Below, in pieces: positions 41,781-50,159 of a stretch of 64,000 nucleotides of DNA; the stretch's first letter is position 1; the number at the start of each line of letters is the position of its first letter. Source of the DNA: an uncultured Oscillospiraceae bacterium (lineage in GTDB: Bacteria > Bacillota > Clostridia > Oscillospirales > Oscillospiraceae). Both the position numbers and the translations under genes were made by a program. The notes under the pieces are model-generated. The model ran no database searches. It saw nothing but the letters and a program-made list of their open reading frames with translations, and was not told where the DNA came from. The DNA lies in contig CANQJZ010000006.1 in assembly GCA_947624385.1 (NCBI GenBank), positions 1 to 64,000 on the forward strand, read 5' to 3'.

Positions 41781-41811
41781 CGCCGATTATACGCCGATAT
41801 TTGGGCGATTA
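41781..41811. repeat. three iterated 9-base motifs at 11-base spacing
   Basis: CGCCGATTA (41781), CGCCGATAT (41792) and GGGCGATTA (41803) repeat once per helical turn in the gap between the surface protein and the CmpB-type gene. A fourth, looser copy GGGCGAATA is at 41846. This is the layout of a cooperative regulator site; the binding factor is unknown. Confidence 0.4.
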
Positions 41812-41911
41812 TTCATGATTTTCCCGCTCTGCATATTCAAGCAGCGGGCGAATATTTGAGGGAAAATTGAGTGGATATCATGTGAATATTAGTGATTAGT
41901 ATTCATTTTCG

Positions 41912-41940
41912 TTGACGCGTCCGCCCCGGCGTGCTACAAT
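41912..41940 (+). promoter_or_regulatory. promoter of the CmpB-type gene
   Basis: TTGACG, 17 bases, TACAAT, followed by a leader of about 20 bases with GGGGAGGG before the ATG. Confidence 0.65.
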
Positions 41941-41967
41941 GGCAAAAAACGACGGGGAGGGCGACCC

Positions 41968-42531
41968 ATGCGTCCCGCTGCCACGCTGAAAGCCTGGGCC
42001 GGAGAAAGGCACGATTTCTCCCGCTGGCGGAAATTCCAGATATTTATGCTGCTGTTCGTCCTGAGCGGCGTGTTCGGCTTCGTGTACGAGACGATCTTTT
42101 ACCGGATCGACCTGGGCCATTTCGTCAAGCGGGGCACCACCCTTGGCCCCTGGATACCCATTTACGCCTACGGCGCCGTCTTCATCCTGCTGCTGGCCTA
42201 CCGTTTCCGCAAGCGGCCCTGGGCGGTGTTCCTGCTGGGGGCTATATCATCGGGGGCGCTGGAATTTGCAGCGGGCTATTATTTCTGGCACGTCAGGCAC
42301 ATCCGCCTGTGGGACTACAACACGGAGATCTGGAACTGGGGCAACGTCGGCGGCTATATCTGCGCCCGCTCTGTTCTTTTCTTCGGCCTTTCGGGCCTGA
42401 TACTGGTCTATCTCATGGTCCCCATGGCCACCCACCTGGCCGGCCGGCTGCAAAAGCGGGCCTTCGCCCTGGTCAGTCTGCTCCCCGCCGCCCTCTTCGC
42501 CGCCGACATCCTCTACAGCTTCATAAAATAA
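41968..42531 (+). CDS. putative ABC-transporter type IV membrane protein (CmpB family)
   Basis: 187 residues with about five membrane helices. The motifs GVFGFVYETIFYRIDLGHFV, GAISSGALEFAAGYYFWHV and LWDYNTEIWNWGNVGGYICA belong to the family annotated as ABC-transporter type IV or CmpB. The family name implies transport, but no ATPase partner is present here and the function is not established. It stands alone between two regulatory gaps and has a strong terminator. Confidence 0.82.
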   Translation: MRPAATLKAWAGERHDFSRWRKFQIFMLLFVLSGVFGFVYETIFYRIDLGHFVKRGTTLGPWIPIYAYGAVFILLLAYRFRKRPWAVFLLGAISSGALEFAAGYYFWHVRHIRLWDYNTEIWNWGNVGGYICARSVLFFGLSGLILVYLMVPMATHLAGRLQKRAFALVSLLPAALFAADILYSFIK

Positions 42532-42551
42532 CTTTCCCTGATATACAACAC

Positions 42552-42590
42552 CGCCGGGAGGCTCCCGTGAGCCTCCCGGCGTTATTATTT
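42552..42590. terminator. intrinsic terminator after the CmpB-type gene
   Basis: CGCCGGGAGGCTC pairs with GAGCCTCCCGGCG around CCGT, followed by TTATTATTT. It lies three bases from the convergent AraC gene's stop. Confidence 0.85.
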
Positions 42591-42592
42591 CG

Positions 42593-43435
42593 TCACTGTC
42601 CTGTCTGGTGGCTGCGGCGGTAGGCCGTGGGGCTCACGCCTTCAGAGCGGCGGAAGCATTGGGAGAAGTAGCTGGGCGAGGAAAAGCCCAGCACCTGGGC
42701 GATATGGGAAAGGCTGTGGTCCGTCCGGGCCAGCAGAAACCGGCTCTCCTGAATACGCCGCTGCATGAGATAGCGTATGGGCGACACGCCGTATTCCTTT
42801 TGGAACGCGTGGCTGAGATAATACTTATTTAAATGCGCCACCGCCGCCAGCTGTTCCAGGGTGATGGCCTCCTTGAAGTGCTCGTCGATGTACCGCCTTA
42901 CCAGCGCGCACTCCCGGCTGGACTTGGGCTCCGCCGGCACGGGAAACAGCACGGACTGGTACTGCCGCGTCAGCCCGATCAGCAATATGCGCAGCAGGCT
43001 CTGGCACGCCTCGGCGCTGCCCCGGCCGCCGGCGGCCACCTCATGGACCAGCATCTCCAGACACGCGGCCGTCTGCCGCTGGTTGGCAAAGCCGTGCAGC
43101 AGCACGTACCCGCCGACCGCCGCGCCCAGCTCCAGCCCATCCACCCCCAGCACCACGTACTGCATGGGGTCGGCTGGCCCGCTCTGCTCCGTGTGGGGCA
43201 CGCCCGGGTCCACGGCCACCAGATCGCCCGCCGCCAATGGCACCGTCTCCCGCTGCAATTGCAGCGCGCCGCTGCCGCCGGTGACGAAGAACATCTCCGC
43301 GCAGGCGTGGATATGCTGGGCGCTGTCCCACTCCGGGCTGTACCGGGCGCATGTGACGTACAAAAGCCGGGCCCCGTCCAGGCCGGGCACCGGCTCGGCC
43401 GGCGGGATGACGTACTGTCTGGTGCTCACGGCCAT
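42593..43435 (-). CDS. AraC-family transcriptional regulator
   Basis: 280 residues. An N-terminal cupin-type sensor (about 20-160; HIHACAEMFFVTGGSGALQL, GDLVAVDPGVPHTEQSG) is followed by two helix-turn-helix units at about 180-277 (TLEQLAAVAHLNKYYLSHAF, and HSLSHIAQVLGFSSPSYFSQ with CFRRSEGVSP). It is divergent from the sugar importer and GH112 genes and probably controls them in response to a sugar. The ATG is only two bases from GGAG; a GTG two codons later has an eight-base spacing and may be the true start. Confidence 0.9.
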   Translation of the reverse strand: MAVSTRQYVIPPAEPVPGLDGARLLYVTCARYSPEWDSAQHIHACAEMFFVTGGSGALQLQRETVPLAAGDLVAVDPGVPHTEQSGPADPMQYVVLGVDGLELGAAVGGYVLLHGFANQRQTAACLEMLVHEVAAGGRGSAEACQSLLRILLIGLTRQYQSVLFPVPAEPKSSRECALVRRYIDEHFKEAITLEQLAAVAHLNKYYLSHAFQKEYGVSPIRYLMQRRIQESRFLLARTDHSLSHIAQVLGFSSPSYFSQCFRRSEGVSPTAYRRSHQTGQ

Positions 43436-43464
43436 GTCTCCTTTCGTGTTTGTTTCTGACCAAT

Positions 43465-43493
43465 ATTATACGGGCATTTTCGCCCCATTGCAA
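43465..43493 (-). promoter_or_regulatory. promoter of the AraC gene
   Basis: TTGCAA, 17 bases, TATAAT on the minus strand. Confidence 0.65.
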
Positions 43494-43644
43494 CTTCCGA
43501 CCCACGGCCAGACGGCCCGCAAAAGCCGGGGCTTTACTGTAGCAAATTATTAAATTTCCACGAAATACCTCGTCCTATTCCCGCCTGATTAAGCGAAAAT
43601 ACATAAAAATAGCAATATTTATAAAAATGAGAACAACATCTTTA

Positions 43645-43672
43645 TTGTTTTCGTCAGGCAAAGGTATATACT
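43645..43672 (+). promoter_or_regulatory. promoter of the sugar-importer operon
   Basis: TTGTTT, 16 bases, TATACT, about 70 bases before the binding-protein ATG. The 307-base gap between the AraC gene and this operon is AT-rich at 43541-43670 and probably holds the activator site; no clear direct repeat was identified. Confidence 0.5.
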
Positions 43673-43742
43673 TGAGCCAGGAACGGTCAGAAACGAGCCA
43701 TACAAAACGAAAAATCAAAAATTATTTTAGGAGGAACGATCC

Positions 43743-44951
43743 ATGAAGAAACTTCTCAGCCTGACTCTCGCGCTGGTCATGGTCCTGTCTCTGGGCGCTT
43801 TTGCCCTGGCGGACGATGCCGCGGAGATCACCTACTGGTCCATGTGGAACGAGGGCGAGCCCCAGGCCAACGTCATCGCCGAGGCGGCCGAGGCCTACGA
43901 GGCCGAGACCGGCGTACACGTGAACATCGAGTGGAAGGGCCGCGACATCAACACCCTTCTGTCCGCTGCTCTTGAGGCCAGCGAGTCCTTCGACCTGTTT
44001 GACGACGACTACACCCGCATCGGCCAGGTCTATGCTCCCTACACCTATGACCTGACCGAGATGGCCGAGGCCGCCGGGTACGAGGGCTATCCCTGCTTCA
44101 ACAACCAGGCCATCGAGTGGGCCGGCTGCCTGAACAGCATTCCCGAACAGCCCAACGTGGGCGGCGTGTTCTATGATAAGGACGCCTTTGAGGCCGCCGG
44201 CATCGAGGCCGCTCCCACCACCTGGGAGGAGTTCCTGGACGTCTGCGCCAAGCTGAAGGACGCGGGCATCGACCCCTTGGCGCAGGACGGCGCTTACACC
44301 AACTTCACCTTCTACTATCAGCTGGTCCGCCACATTGGTGAGGACGGCATTGCCGAGCTGCGTGACAACGGCGGCTGGGCCGAGAACGAGGGCGCCGTTG
44401 CCGCCGCGCAGGAGATCATCGACCTGGTCAACGCCGGCTATCTGGCCGAGGGCGCTCCCGACGAGTATCCCGCCAGCCAGAACAAGATCGGTCTGGGTCT
44501 GGCCGCGATGGTCGTCTGCGCCGACTATGTGACCGCCGAGGTGGACGCCAACACCGGCACCGAGGTCAACTGGGGCCTGTTCAACTATCCCACCGTGGAG
44601 GGCGGCGCTTCCGCTGACGCTTACATGGGCGCCAACTCCCTGGCCATCCCCTCCTACAGCGAGCACGCCCAGGAGGCTTTTGACTTCGCTCTGTTCCTGA
44701 CCACCGGCGAGTGGGGCCAGAAGCTGGCCGACGACGCCGCGCAGATCCCCGCCGATCCCACCAACGAATGCACCTCCCTGCCCGGCGCGGTGGAGACCCT
44801 GCTGGCCGCCGAGAAGCCCATGAGCTGGTGCGGCTCCCTGAACACCCACCCGGCCTGGCAGACCATGAAGGACATGTTCACGGAACTGTTCGAGGGCAAG
44901 TACGAGACGGGCGCTGACTTCTGCGCCGCCATGGACGCCCTGTACGAGTAA
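43743..44951 (+). CDS. sugar ABC transporter solute-binding protein
   Basis: 402 residues of the family-1 extracellular binding proteins (ITYWSMWNEGEPQANVIAEA, AYEAETGVHVNIEWKGRD, LFDDDYTRIGQVYAPYTYDL). The signal MKKLLSLTLALVMVLSLGAF ends ALA-DDA with no lipobox Cys, so the protein is not lipid-anchored in the usual way; retention may depend on the permease or wall. Codon use is more biased to GCC, CTG and GAG than neighbouring genes, as in highly expressed genes. AGGAGGA lies eight bases before the ATG. The following GH112 gene suggests galacto-N-biose or lacto-N-biose as ligand. Confidence 0.92.
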   Translation: MKKLLSLTLALVMVLSLGAFALADDAAEITYWSMWNEGEPQANVIAEAAEAYEAETGVHVNIEWKGRDINTLLSAALEASESFDLFDDDYTRIGQVYAPYTYDLTEMAEAAGYEGYPCFNNQAIEWAGCLNSIPEQPNVGGVFYDKDAFEAAGIEAAPTTWEEFLDVCAKLKDAGIDPLAQDGAYTNFTFYYQLVRHIGEDGIAELRDNGGWAENEGAVAAAQEIIDLVNAGYLAEGAPDEYPASQNKIGLGLAAMVVCADYVTAEVDANTGTEVNWGLFNYPTVEGGASADAYMGANSLAIPSYSEHAQEAFDFALFLTTGEWGQKLADDAAQIPADPTNECTSLPGAVETLLAAEKPMSWCGSLNTHPAWQTMKDMFTELFEGKYETGADFCAAMDALYE

Positions 44952-44965
44952 TTCCCAACTGTTTC

Positions 44966-44995
44966 AGGCGGCACTTCGGTGCCGCCTGTTTTTTT
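44966..44995 (+). terminator. intergenic terminator inside the importer operon
   Basis: AGGCGGCAC pairs with GTGCCGCCT around TTCG, then G and seven T. It lies between the binding-protein gene and the permeases, so most transcripts would end here and the binding protein would be made in excess. Confidence 0.88.
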
Positions 44996-45020
44996 AACTG
45001 CGCGAAAAGGGGGACCTTTT

Positions 45021-45920
45021 ATGAGTATGAAGAAAAACCGCGTCCTGATCTTTTTCTTTATCGCGCCCACGGTGATCTGTCTGCTGCTGATGTACGTCTA
45101 TCCCGTGCTGCGTACAGTCGCCATGAGCTTTTTCCATGTGGAGAGCGTGACGGCGGACCTGGACGCGTGGAGCTTTAACGGCCTGGCGAATTACGACAAG
45201 ATCTTCCACAACGCCGGGTTTATCACGTCCATGAAAAACTTCCTGGCGATATGGATCGTGGGCGGCGTGATCACCCTGGCCCTGTCGCTGCTCATCGCGG
45301 TCATCCTGACCAGCAAGATACGCTTTCAGGGCTTTTTCCGGGCGGCCATTTACCTGCCCAACGTCATCTCCGCTGTGGCCCTGGCCACCATGTGGGTGCA
45401 GTACATATTCAACTACGACTACGGCCTTTTGAACCAGCTGGTCACGTTCCTTGGCTTCGACAAGATCCGCTGGCTGGGCACGGACGCCAAGCTCTGGGCC
45501 ATGATCGCCGCGTTCATCTACGGCAGCGTCGGCTATTACATGCTCATCTATATCAGCGGCATCGAGGGCATCCCCACGGACCTGTACGAGGCCGCCACCA
45601 TCGACGGGGCCAGCAAGGCGCGGCAGTTTTTCTCCATCACCCTGCCCCTTTTGAAGGGCATCGTGAAGACGACCATCACCTTCTGGACCATCAACGCCGC
45701 CACGTTCTATCTCTGGTCGAAGCTCTTCTCCCCGGTGCAGACGGAGGGCTCCACCATCGTGCCGGTCATCTATCTTTATGACACGGTGTTCGGCGGCAAG
45801 GGCGTGATAGAGCGGGACGCCGGGGCCGGCGCGGCCGTTGGCGTGGTGCTGACGCTCATCATCGTCGCCGTATATGTCGTCACCGACCGGCTTCTCAAGA
45901 GCCGGGACCTGGAATACTGA
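45021..45920 (+). CDS. sugar ABC transporter permease (MalF/UgpA family)
   Basis: 299 residues with six predicted membrane helices; first helix VLIFFFIAPTVICLLLMYVY. The EAA loop reads EAATIDGASKARQFFSITLP near residue 195. The ATG at 45021 follows AAAAGGGGGA; the open frame further up crosses the terminator and is rejected. It pairs with the next gene to form the channel. Confidence 0.93.
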   Translation: MSMKKNRVLIFFFIAPTVICLLLMYVYPVLRTVAMSFFHVESVTADLDAWSFNGLANYDKIFHNAGFITSMKNFLAIWIVGGVITLALSLLIAVILTSKIRFQGFFRAAIYLPNVISAVALATMWVQYIFNYDYGLLNQLVTFLGFDKIRWLGTDAKLWAMIAAFIYGSVGYYMLIYISGIEGIPTDLYEAATIDGASKARQFFSITLPLLKGIVKTTITFWTINAATFYLWSKLFSPVQTEGSTIVPVIYLYDTVFGGKGVIERDAGAGAAVGVVLTLIIVAVYVVTDRLLKSRDLEY

Positions 45921-45935
45921 CAGGAGGGGGAAGCG

Positions 45936-46793
45936 ATGGAAAAAATCAAACGCAAGAGCAATTGGAAGCACGAGCTGAAAATGCTTCCCGGCTATCTGGT
46001 GGTGATCGCCTACGTGGGCTTCATGGTGGTGATGCTGGGCTGGATCATCGGCGCGAGCCTGTCCACCTCCAGGGAGATATTCACCGGCAAGGTGCTGGAA
46101 TTTGAGAGCGGCTTCCACTGGGAGAACTATGTCACCGCCTGGAAGACCCAGAACGTGTCGGTGTTCTTTGGAAACTCTCTGCTGTACTCCGTGGTGTCCT
46201 GCGCGGGGGTGCTGCTGATCGCGGCCCCGGCGGCCTATGTGCTCAGCCGGTGGAACTTCCGGGGCAGCAAGACCATCCGTATCGCCCTGGTCATCGCCAT
46301 GAGCGTGCCGGCCATCATGATCATCATGCCCCTTTACTCCCTTTCGGTGAAGTGGGGCATCAAGGGCCGCGTTTTGCTCATCGCCCTTTACATCTTCATG
46401 CGCGTACCCTATACGGCCATTTACATGCTGGACTTCTTCGCCACCCTCAGTCACGACTATGAAGAGGCGGCCGCCATCGACGGCTGCTCCGCCAACCGGA
46501 CCTTCTGGTCCATCATGCTGCCGCTTATCCAGCCGGCCATCATCACCGTGACCATCTTCAACTTCCTGTCCACCTGGAACGAGTTCTTCATGGCGCTCAT
46601 CTTCACCACCGGCAAGGAGATGACCCCCGTGGGCGTGGGACTGTTGCAGATCGTCAACTCCATGAAGTACTCCGGCAACTACGGCGGGCTGTTCGCGGCG
46701 GTGATCATCGTGTTTTTGCCCACGTTCCTGCTGTACCTGTTCATGAGCCGCCGCATCATCACCGGCGTCACCGCCGGCGGCGTGAAGGGCTGA
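45936..46793 (+). CDS. sugar ABC transporter permease (MalG family)
   Basis: 285 residues, start with AGGAGGGGGA upstream. First membrane helix MLPGYLVVIAYVGFMVVMLG, EAA loop EEAAAIDGCSANRTFWSIML near residue 180, and a C-terminal RRIITGVTAGGVKG typical of MalG proteins. Its ATPase is not in the window. Confidence 0.94.
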   Translation: MEKIKRKSNWKHELKMLPGYLVVIAYVGFMVVMLGWIIGASLSTSREIFTGKVLEFESGFHWENYVTAWKTQNVSVFFGNSLLYSVVSCAGVLLIAAPAAYVLSRWNFRGSKTIRIALVIAMSVPAIMIIMPLYSLSVKWGIKGRVLLIALYIFMRVPYTAIYMLDFFATLSHDYEEAAAIDGCSANRTFWSIMLPLIQPAIITVTIFNFLSTWNEFFMALIFTTGKEMTPVGVGLLQIVNSMKYSGNYGGLFAAVIIVFLPTFLLYLFMSRRIITGVTAGGVKG

Positions 46794-46820
46794 TAAATCA
46801 TCTATCAAAGGATATTTGCT

Positions 46821-48980
46821 ATGGATAAACTGACAGGGCGCGTGACCATCCCCACCGACCGGGACGTGGTGCCCGAAACGCTGGCGCTGATAAAGCGCTG
46901 GGGCGCGGACGCCGTGCGCGACTGCGACGGTACGGCCTTCCCCGAGGCGCTCAAAAACGTGAAGGCCAAGATATACGCCACCTACTACACCACCCGCAAG
47001 GACAACGCCTGGGCCAAGGCCAATCCCGACGAGGTCCAGCAGTGCTACATCATGACCGGCTTTTACACCGCCGCCGGCGGCCCGCTGGCCATCCCCCTCA
47101 TGCGGGGCGTGAGCCCGGAGCTTATGGCGGTGAACGACCGGGACGACATTCGCCGCTGGTGGGAGGTCATGGACCGGTCCACCGGAAAGCCTCTGGACCC
47201 GGACGACTGGCGCTGGGAGCCGGACAGCGGCTGCGTCGTTCTGGACCGGCCGGAGCCCTTTCACGACTACACGGTGAGCTTTTTGGCCTACCTCATCTGG
47301 GACCCGGTCCACATGTACAACGCCGTCACCAACGACTGGAAGGACTTTGAGCACCAGATCACCTTCGACGTGCGCCAGCCCAGGACCCACATCTATTCCC
47401 TGGAGCGTCTGCGCCAGTTCATCCGGGAACACCCCTACGTGGACGTGATACGGTACACCACCTTTTTCCACCAGTTCACCCTGGTATTCGACGAGCTGAA
47501 GCGGGAAAAATACGTGGACTGGTACGGCTACTCCGCCTCCGTCAGCCCCTACATACTGGAAAAGTTCGAGCGGGAGGTCGGCTACCCCTTCCGGCCGGAG
47601 TACATCATCGACCAGGGGTACTACAACAACCAGTATCGGGTCCCCAGCAGGCAGTACAAGGACTTTATGGCCTTCCAGCGCCGGGAAGTGGCCGCCCTGG
47701 CCAGGGAATTTGTGGACATCACCCACGAGTACGGCAAAGAGGCCATGATGTTCCTGGGGGACCACTGGATAGGCACGGAGCCCTACATGGACGAGTTCGC
47801 CTCCATCGGCCTGGACGCCGTCGTTGGCAGCGTGGGCAACGGCGCCACTCTGCGGCTCATTTCCGATATCCCCGGCGTAAAATACACCGAGGGGCGCTTT
47901 CTGCCCTACTTCTTCCCGGACACCTTTCACCCCGGCGGGGACCCGGTAAAAGAGGCACGGGAGAACTGGATCACCGCCCGGCGGGCCATATTGCGCAAGC
48001 CGGTGGACCGCATCGGCTACGGCGGGTATTTGCGGCTGGCCTGTGAGTTCCCGGCGTTCCTCGCCTATGTGGAGCGGGTGTGCGACGAGTTCCGGGAGCT
48101 GTACGAGATCGTCAAGGGCGGCAAGCCCTGGTGCTGCCGGACCGTGGCGGTGCTGAACGCCTGGGGCAAGGCCCGCTCCTGGGGCTGCCACATGGTCCAC
48201 CACGCCCTCTATCACAAGCAGAATTACTCCTACGCCGGCGTCATCGAGGCCCTTTCCGGCGCGCCCTACGACGTGCGGTTTCTGAGCTTTGACGACATTT
48301 TATCCGACCCGGACGCGCTGGACGGCATCGACGTGCTGCTGAACATCGGCGACGGCGACACGGCCCACACCGGCGGCGAGCTCTGGGAGGACCCCCGTAT
48401 CTCCGGCGCGGTGAAGCGCTTTGTGTATAACGGCGGCGGCCTTATCGGCGTGGGCGAGCCCAGCGGCCACCAGTACCAGGGCCGGTATATCCAGCTGGCC
48501 GGGGTGCTGGGGGTGGAGAAGGAGACGGGCCTGACCCTCAACTACGACAAGTACAACTGGACCGAGCACCCGGACCACTTCATCCTGGCTGACGCGGCCC
48601 GCCCCGTGGACTTCGGCGAGGGCAAAAAGAGCATGTACGCCCTGCCGGACGCGCAGGTGCTGGTCCAGCGGGACAAAGAGGTCCAGCTGGCGGTCCACGG
48701 GTTCGGCAAGGGCCGGGCGGTGTATATCTCCGGGCTGCCCTATTCCTTCCCCAACGCCCGGCTGCTGCACCGGGCGGTCCTCTGGGCCAGCCACGGGGAG
48801 GGGGAGCTGCACCGGTGGTTTTCCGACAACGTGGACACGGAGGTACACGCCTACCCCAACAGCGGCCTTTACTGCGTGGTGAACAACGCCGCCAGGGCCC
48901 GCAGCACCACCGTGTACACCGACAAGGCGTCCTTCCCCCTGGACCTGGCCCCCGGCGAGATACGCTGGTTCGACATGTGA
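46821..48980 (+). CDS. GH112 1,3-beta-galactosyl-N-acetylhexosamine phosphorylase
   Basis: 719 residues, the family length. It phosphorolyses galacto-N-biose (Gal-beta-1,3-GalNAc) or lacto-N-biose to galactose 1-phosphate and the N-acetylhexosamine, in the cytoplasm. VTIPTDRDVVPETLALIKRW and WGADAVRDCDGTAFPE at the start, IWDPVHMYNAVTNDW near 160 and FLGDHWIGTEP near 311-321 are family landmarks; D314 corresponds to the general acid of the Bifidobacterium enzyme. GH112 also contains galactosyl-rhamnose phosphorylases, and I cannot separate the two by eye, but the import context and the sulfatase maturase behind it favour mucin or milk glycans. AAGGA precedes the ATG. Confidence 0.9.
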   Translation: MDKLTGRVTIPTDRDVVPETLALIKRWGADAVRDCDGTAFPEALKNVKAKIYATYYTTRKDNAWAKANPDEVQQCYIMTGFYTAAGGPLAIPLMRGVSPELMAVNDRDDIRRWWEVMDRSTGKPLDPDDWRWEPDSGCVVLDRPEPFHDYTVSFLAYLIWDPVHMYNAVTNDWKDFEHQITFDVRQPRTHIYSLERLRQFIREHPYVDVIRYTTFFHQFTLVFDELKREKYVDWYGYSASVSPYILEKFEREVGYPFRPEYIIDQGYYNNQYRVPSRQYKDFMAFQRREVAALAREFVDITHEYGKEAMMFLGDHWIGTEPYMDEFASIGLDAVVGSVGNGATLRLISDIPGVKYTEGRFLPYFFPDTFHPGGDPVKEARENWITARRAILRKPVDRIGYGGYLRLACEFPAFLAYVERVCDEFRELYEIVKGGKPWCCRTVAVLNAWGKARSWGCHMVHHALYHKQNYSYAGVIEALSGAPYDVRFLSFDDILSDPDALDGIDVLLNIGDGDTAHTGGELWEDPRISGAVKRFVYNGGGLIGVGEPSGHQYQGRYIQLAGVLGVEKETGLTLNYDKYNWTEHPDHFILADAARPVDFGEGKKSMYALPDAQVLVQRDKEVQLAVHGFGKGRAVYISGLPYSFPNARLLHRAVLWASHGEGELHRWFSDNVDTEVHAYPNSGLYCVVNNAARARSTTVYTDKASFPLDLAPGEIRWFDM

Positions 48981-48984
48981 AGCT

Positions 48985-50103
48985 ATGGGCGGCGTCACCT
49001 TTCTCGTCAAACCCGCCTCCGGCCTTTGCGACATGCGGTGCCGGTACTGCTTTTATGAGGACGTGTCCGAAAACCGGGCCCAAAAGAGCTTGGGGCTTAT
49101 GACCATGGACACCGCCCAGGCCCTCATCCGGGCGGGTTTTGCCTATGCCGGCCCGGGCGGAAACGTCCACTTTCTCTTCCAGGGCGGCGAGCCAACTTTG
49201 GCGGGGCTTGACTTCTTTCGGGCCTTTGTCCGCACAGTGTACACTTTATGTCCCACCGGGACAACCGCGACCTTCTCCATACAGACCAACGGACAGCGCT
49301 TATGCCTGGAATGGGCGGATTTTTTCAGGGTCCACGGCTTTCTGGTGGGATTGTCCCTGGATGGGACAAAAACGCTCCATGATCGTCACAGGCGGGACAT
49401 TTCGGGCGCTGGTACCTGGGACAAGACGGTACAGGCCCTGTCGCTTCTTTCCGACGCTGGCGTGGAGACGAATCTATTGTGCGTCGTCACCGGCGACGCC
49501 GCCAAGGCCCCCCGGCAGGTCTGGGACAGCCTCCGAAAGCTGGGGGACCACCCGCTGCAATTCATCCCCTGCCTGGACCCGCTGGACGGGCCGAGGGGCC
49601 GCATGCCCTGGTCCCTGACGCCGCAAGCCTACGGCGGGTTTTTGAAGGGCATTTTCGACTGCTGGTTCCAGGAGCTTTCCCGGGGTATATACGTCAGCGT
49701 CCGGTTTTTCGACGACCTGCTGCGGCTCATAGCGGGCATACCTCCCGGCTCCTGCGCTTCCAACGGCCGCTGCGGCGGGTACCTGGCGGTGGAGGCGGAC
49801 GGCAGCCTGTACCCCTGCGACTTTTACGTGCTGGACGCCTGGCGCATCGGCAATATCCGGGGCATGACCGTGGCTGACGCCCTGGCCTCGCCGGTGATGA
49901 AACGGTTCCTGGCCGAGGGGGAAAAGCGGCCCGCCGCCTGCGGCGCCTGCCCGTACGCCCCCCTGTGCCGGGGCGGGTGCCGCCGGGACTTCACGGACGG
50001 CCAAGCCGGCCAGGAGAACTATTTCTGCCCTGCCTTCCAGGCCTTCTTCCCCTACGCCCTGCCCCGCCTCCACACCGCCGCACGGATGCTGTTTCGCCGT
50101 TGA
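48985..50103 (+). CDS. anaerobic sulfatase-maturating radical SAM enzyme
   Basis: 372 residues. The radical SAM cluster ligands are C15, C19 and C22 (GLCDMRCRYCFYED). FLFQGGEPTLAGLDFF follows, and a SPASM-type C-terminal cysteine set (PGSCASNGRCGGYLAV, LYPCDFYV, ACGACPYAPLCRGGCRRDF, NYFCPAF) binds two auxiliary clusters. This enzyme oxidises the active-site Cys or Ser of sulfatases to formylglycine. It begins four bases after the GH112 stop, so it belongs to that operon. Its probable client, the Cys-type sulfatase, is encoded at 53008-54360 on the other strand. Confidence 0.93.
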   Translation: MGGVTFLVKPASGLCDMRCRYCFYEDVSENRAQKSLGLMTMDTAQALIRAGFAYAGPGGNVHFLFQGGEPTLAGLDFFRAFVRTVYTLCPTGTTATFSIQTNGQRLCLEWADFFRVHGFLVGLSLDGTKTLHDRHRRDISGAGTWDKTVQALSLLSDAGVETNLLCVVTGDAAKAPRQVWDSLRKLGDHPLQFIPCLDPLDGPRGRMPWSLTPQAYGGFLKGIFDCWFQELSRGIYVSVRFFDDLLRLIAGIPPGSCASNGRCGGYLAVEADGSLYPCDFYVLDAWRIGNIRGMTVADALASPVMKRFLAEGEKRPAACGACPYAPLCRGGCRRDFTDGQAGQENYFCPAFQAFFPYALPRLHTAARMLFRR

Positions 50104-50128
50104 CCGGCCCGGCGGAGCGCGCTATACT
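50100..50128 (+). promoter_or_regulatory. promoter of the lipoprotein gene
   Basis: TTGACC, 17 bases, TATACT; the -35 box overlaps the stop codon of the maturase gene. Confidence 0.65.
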
Positions 50129-50159
50129 GCTTCATAACTTATCAAGGGGGTATGCACGG

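Noticed and set aside
44994..48215. A frame of over 1000 codons antisense to the importer and GH112 genes
   Set aside because: Antisense shadow of three well-supported genes; the translation is His-, Gln- and Gly-rich without family features.
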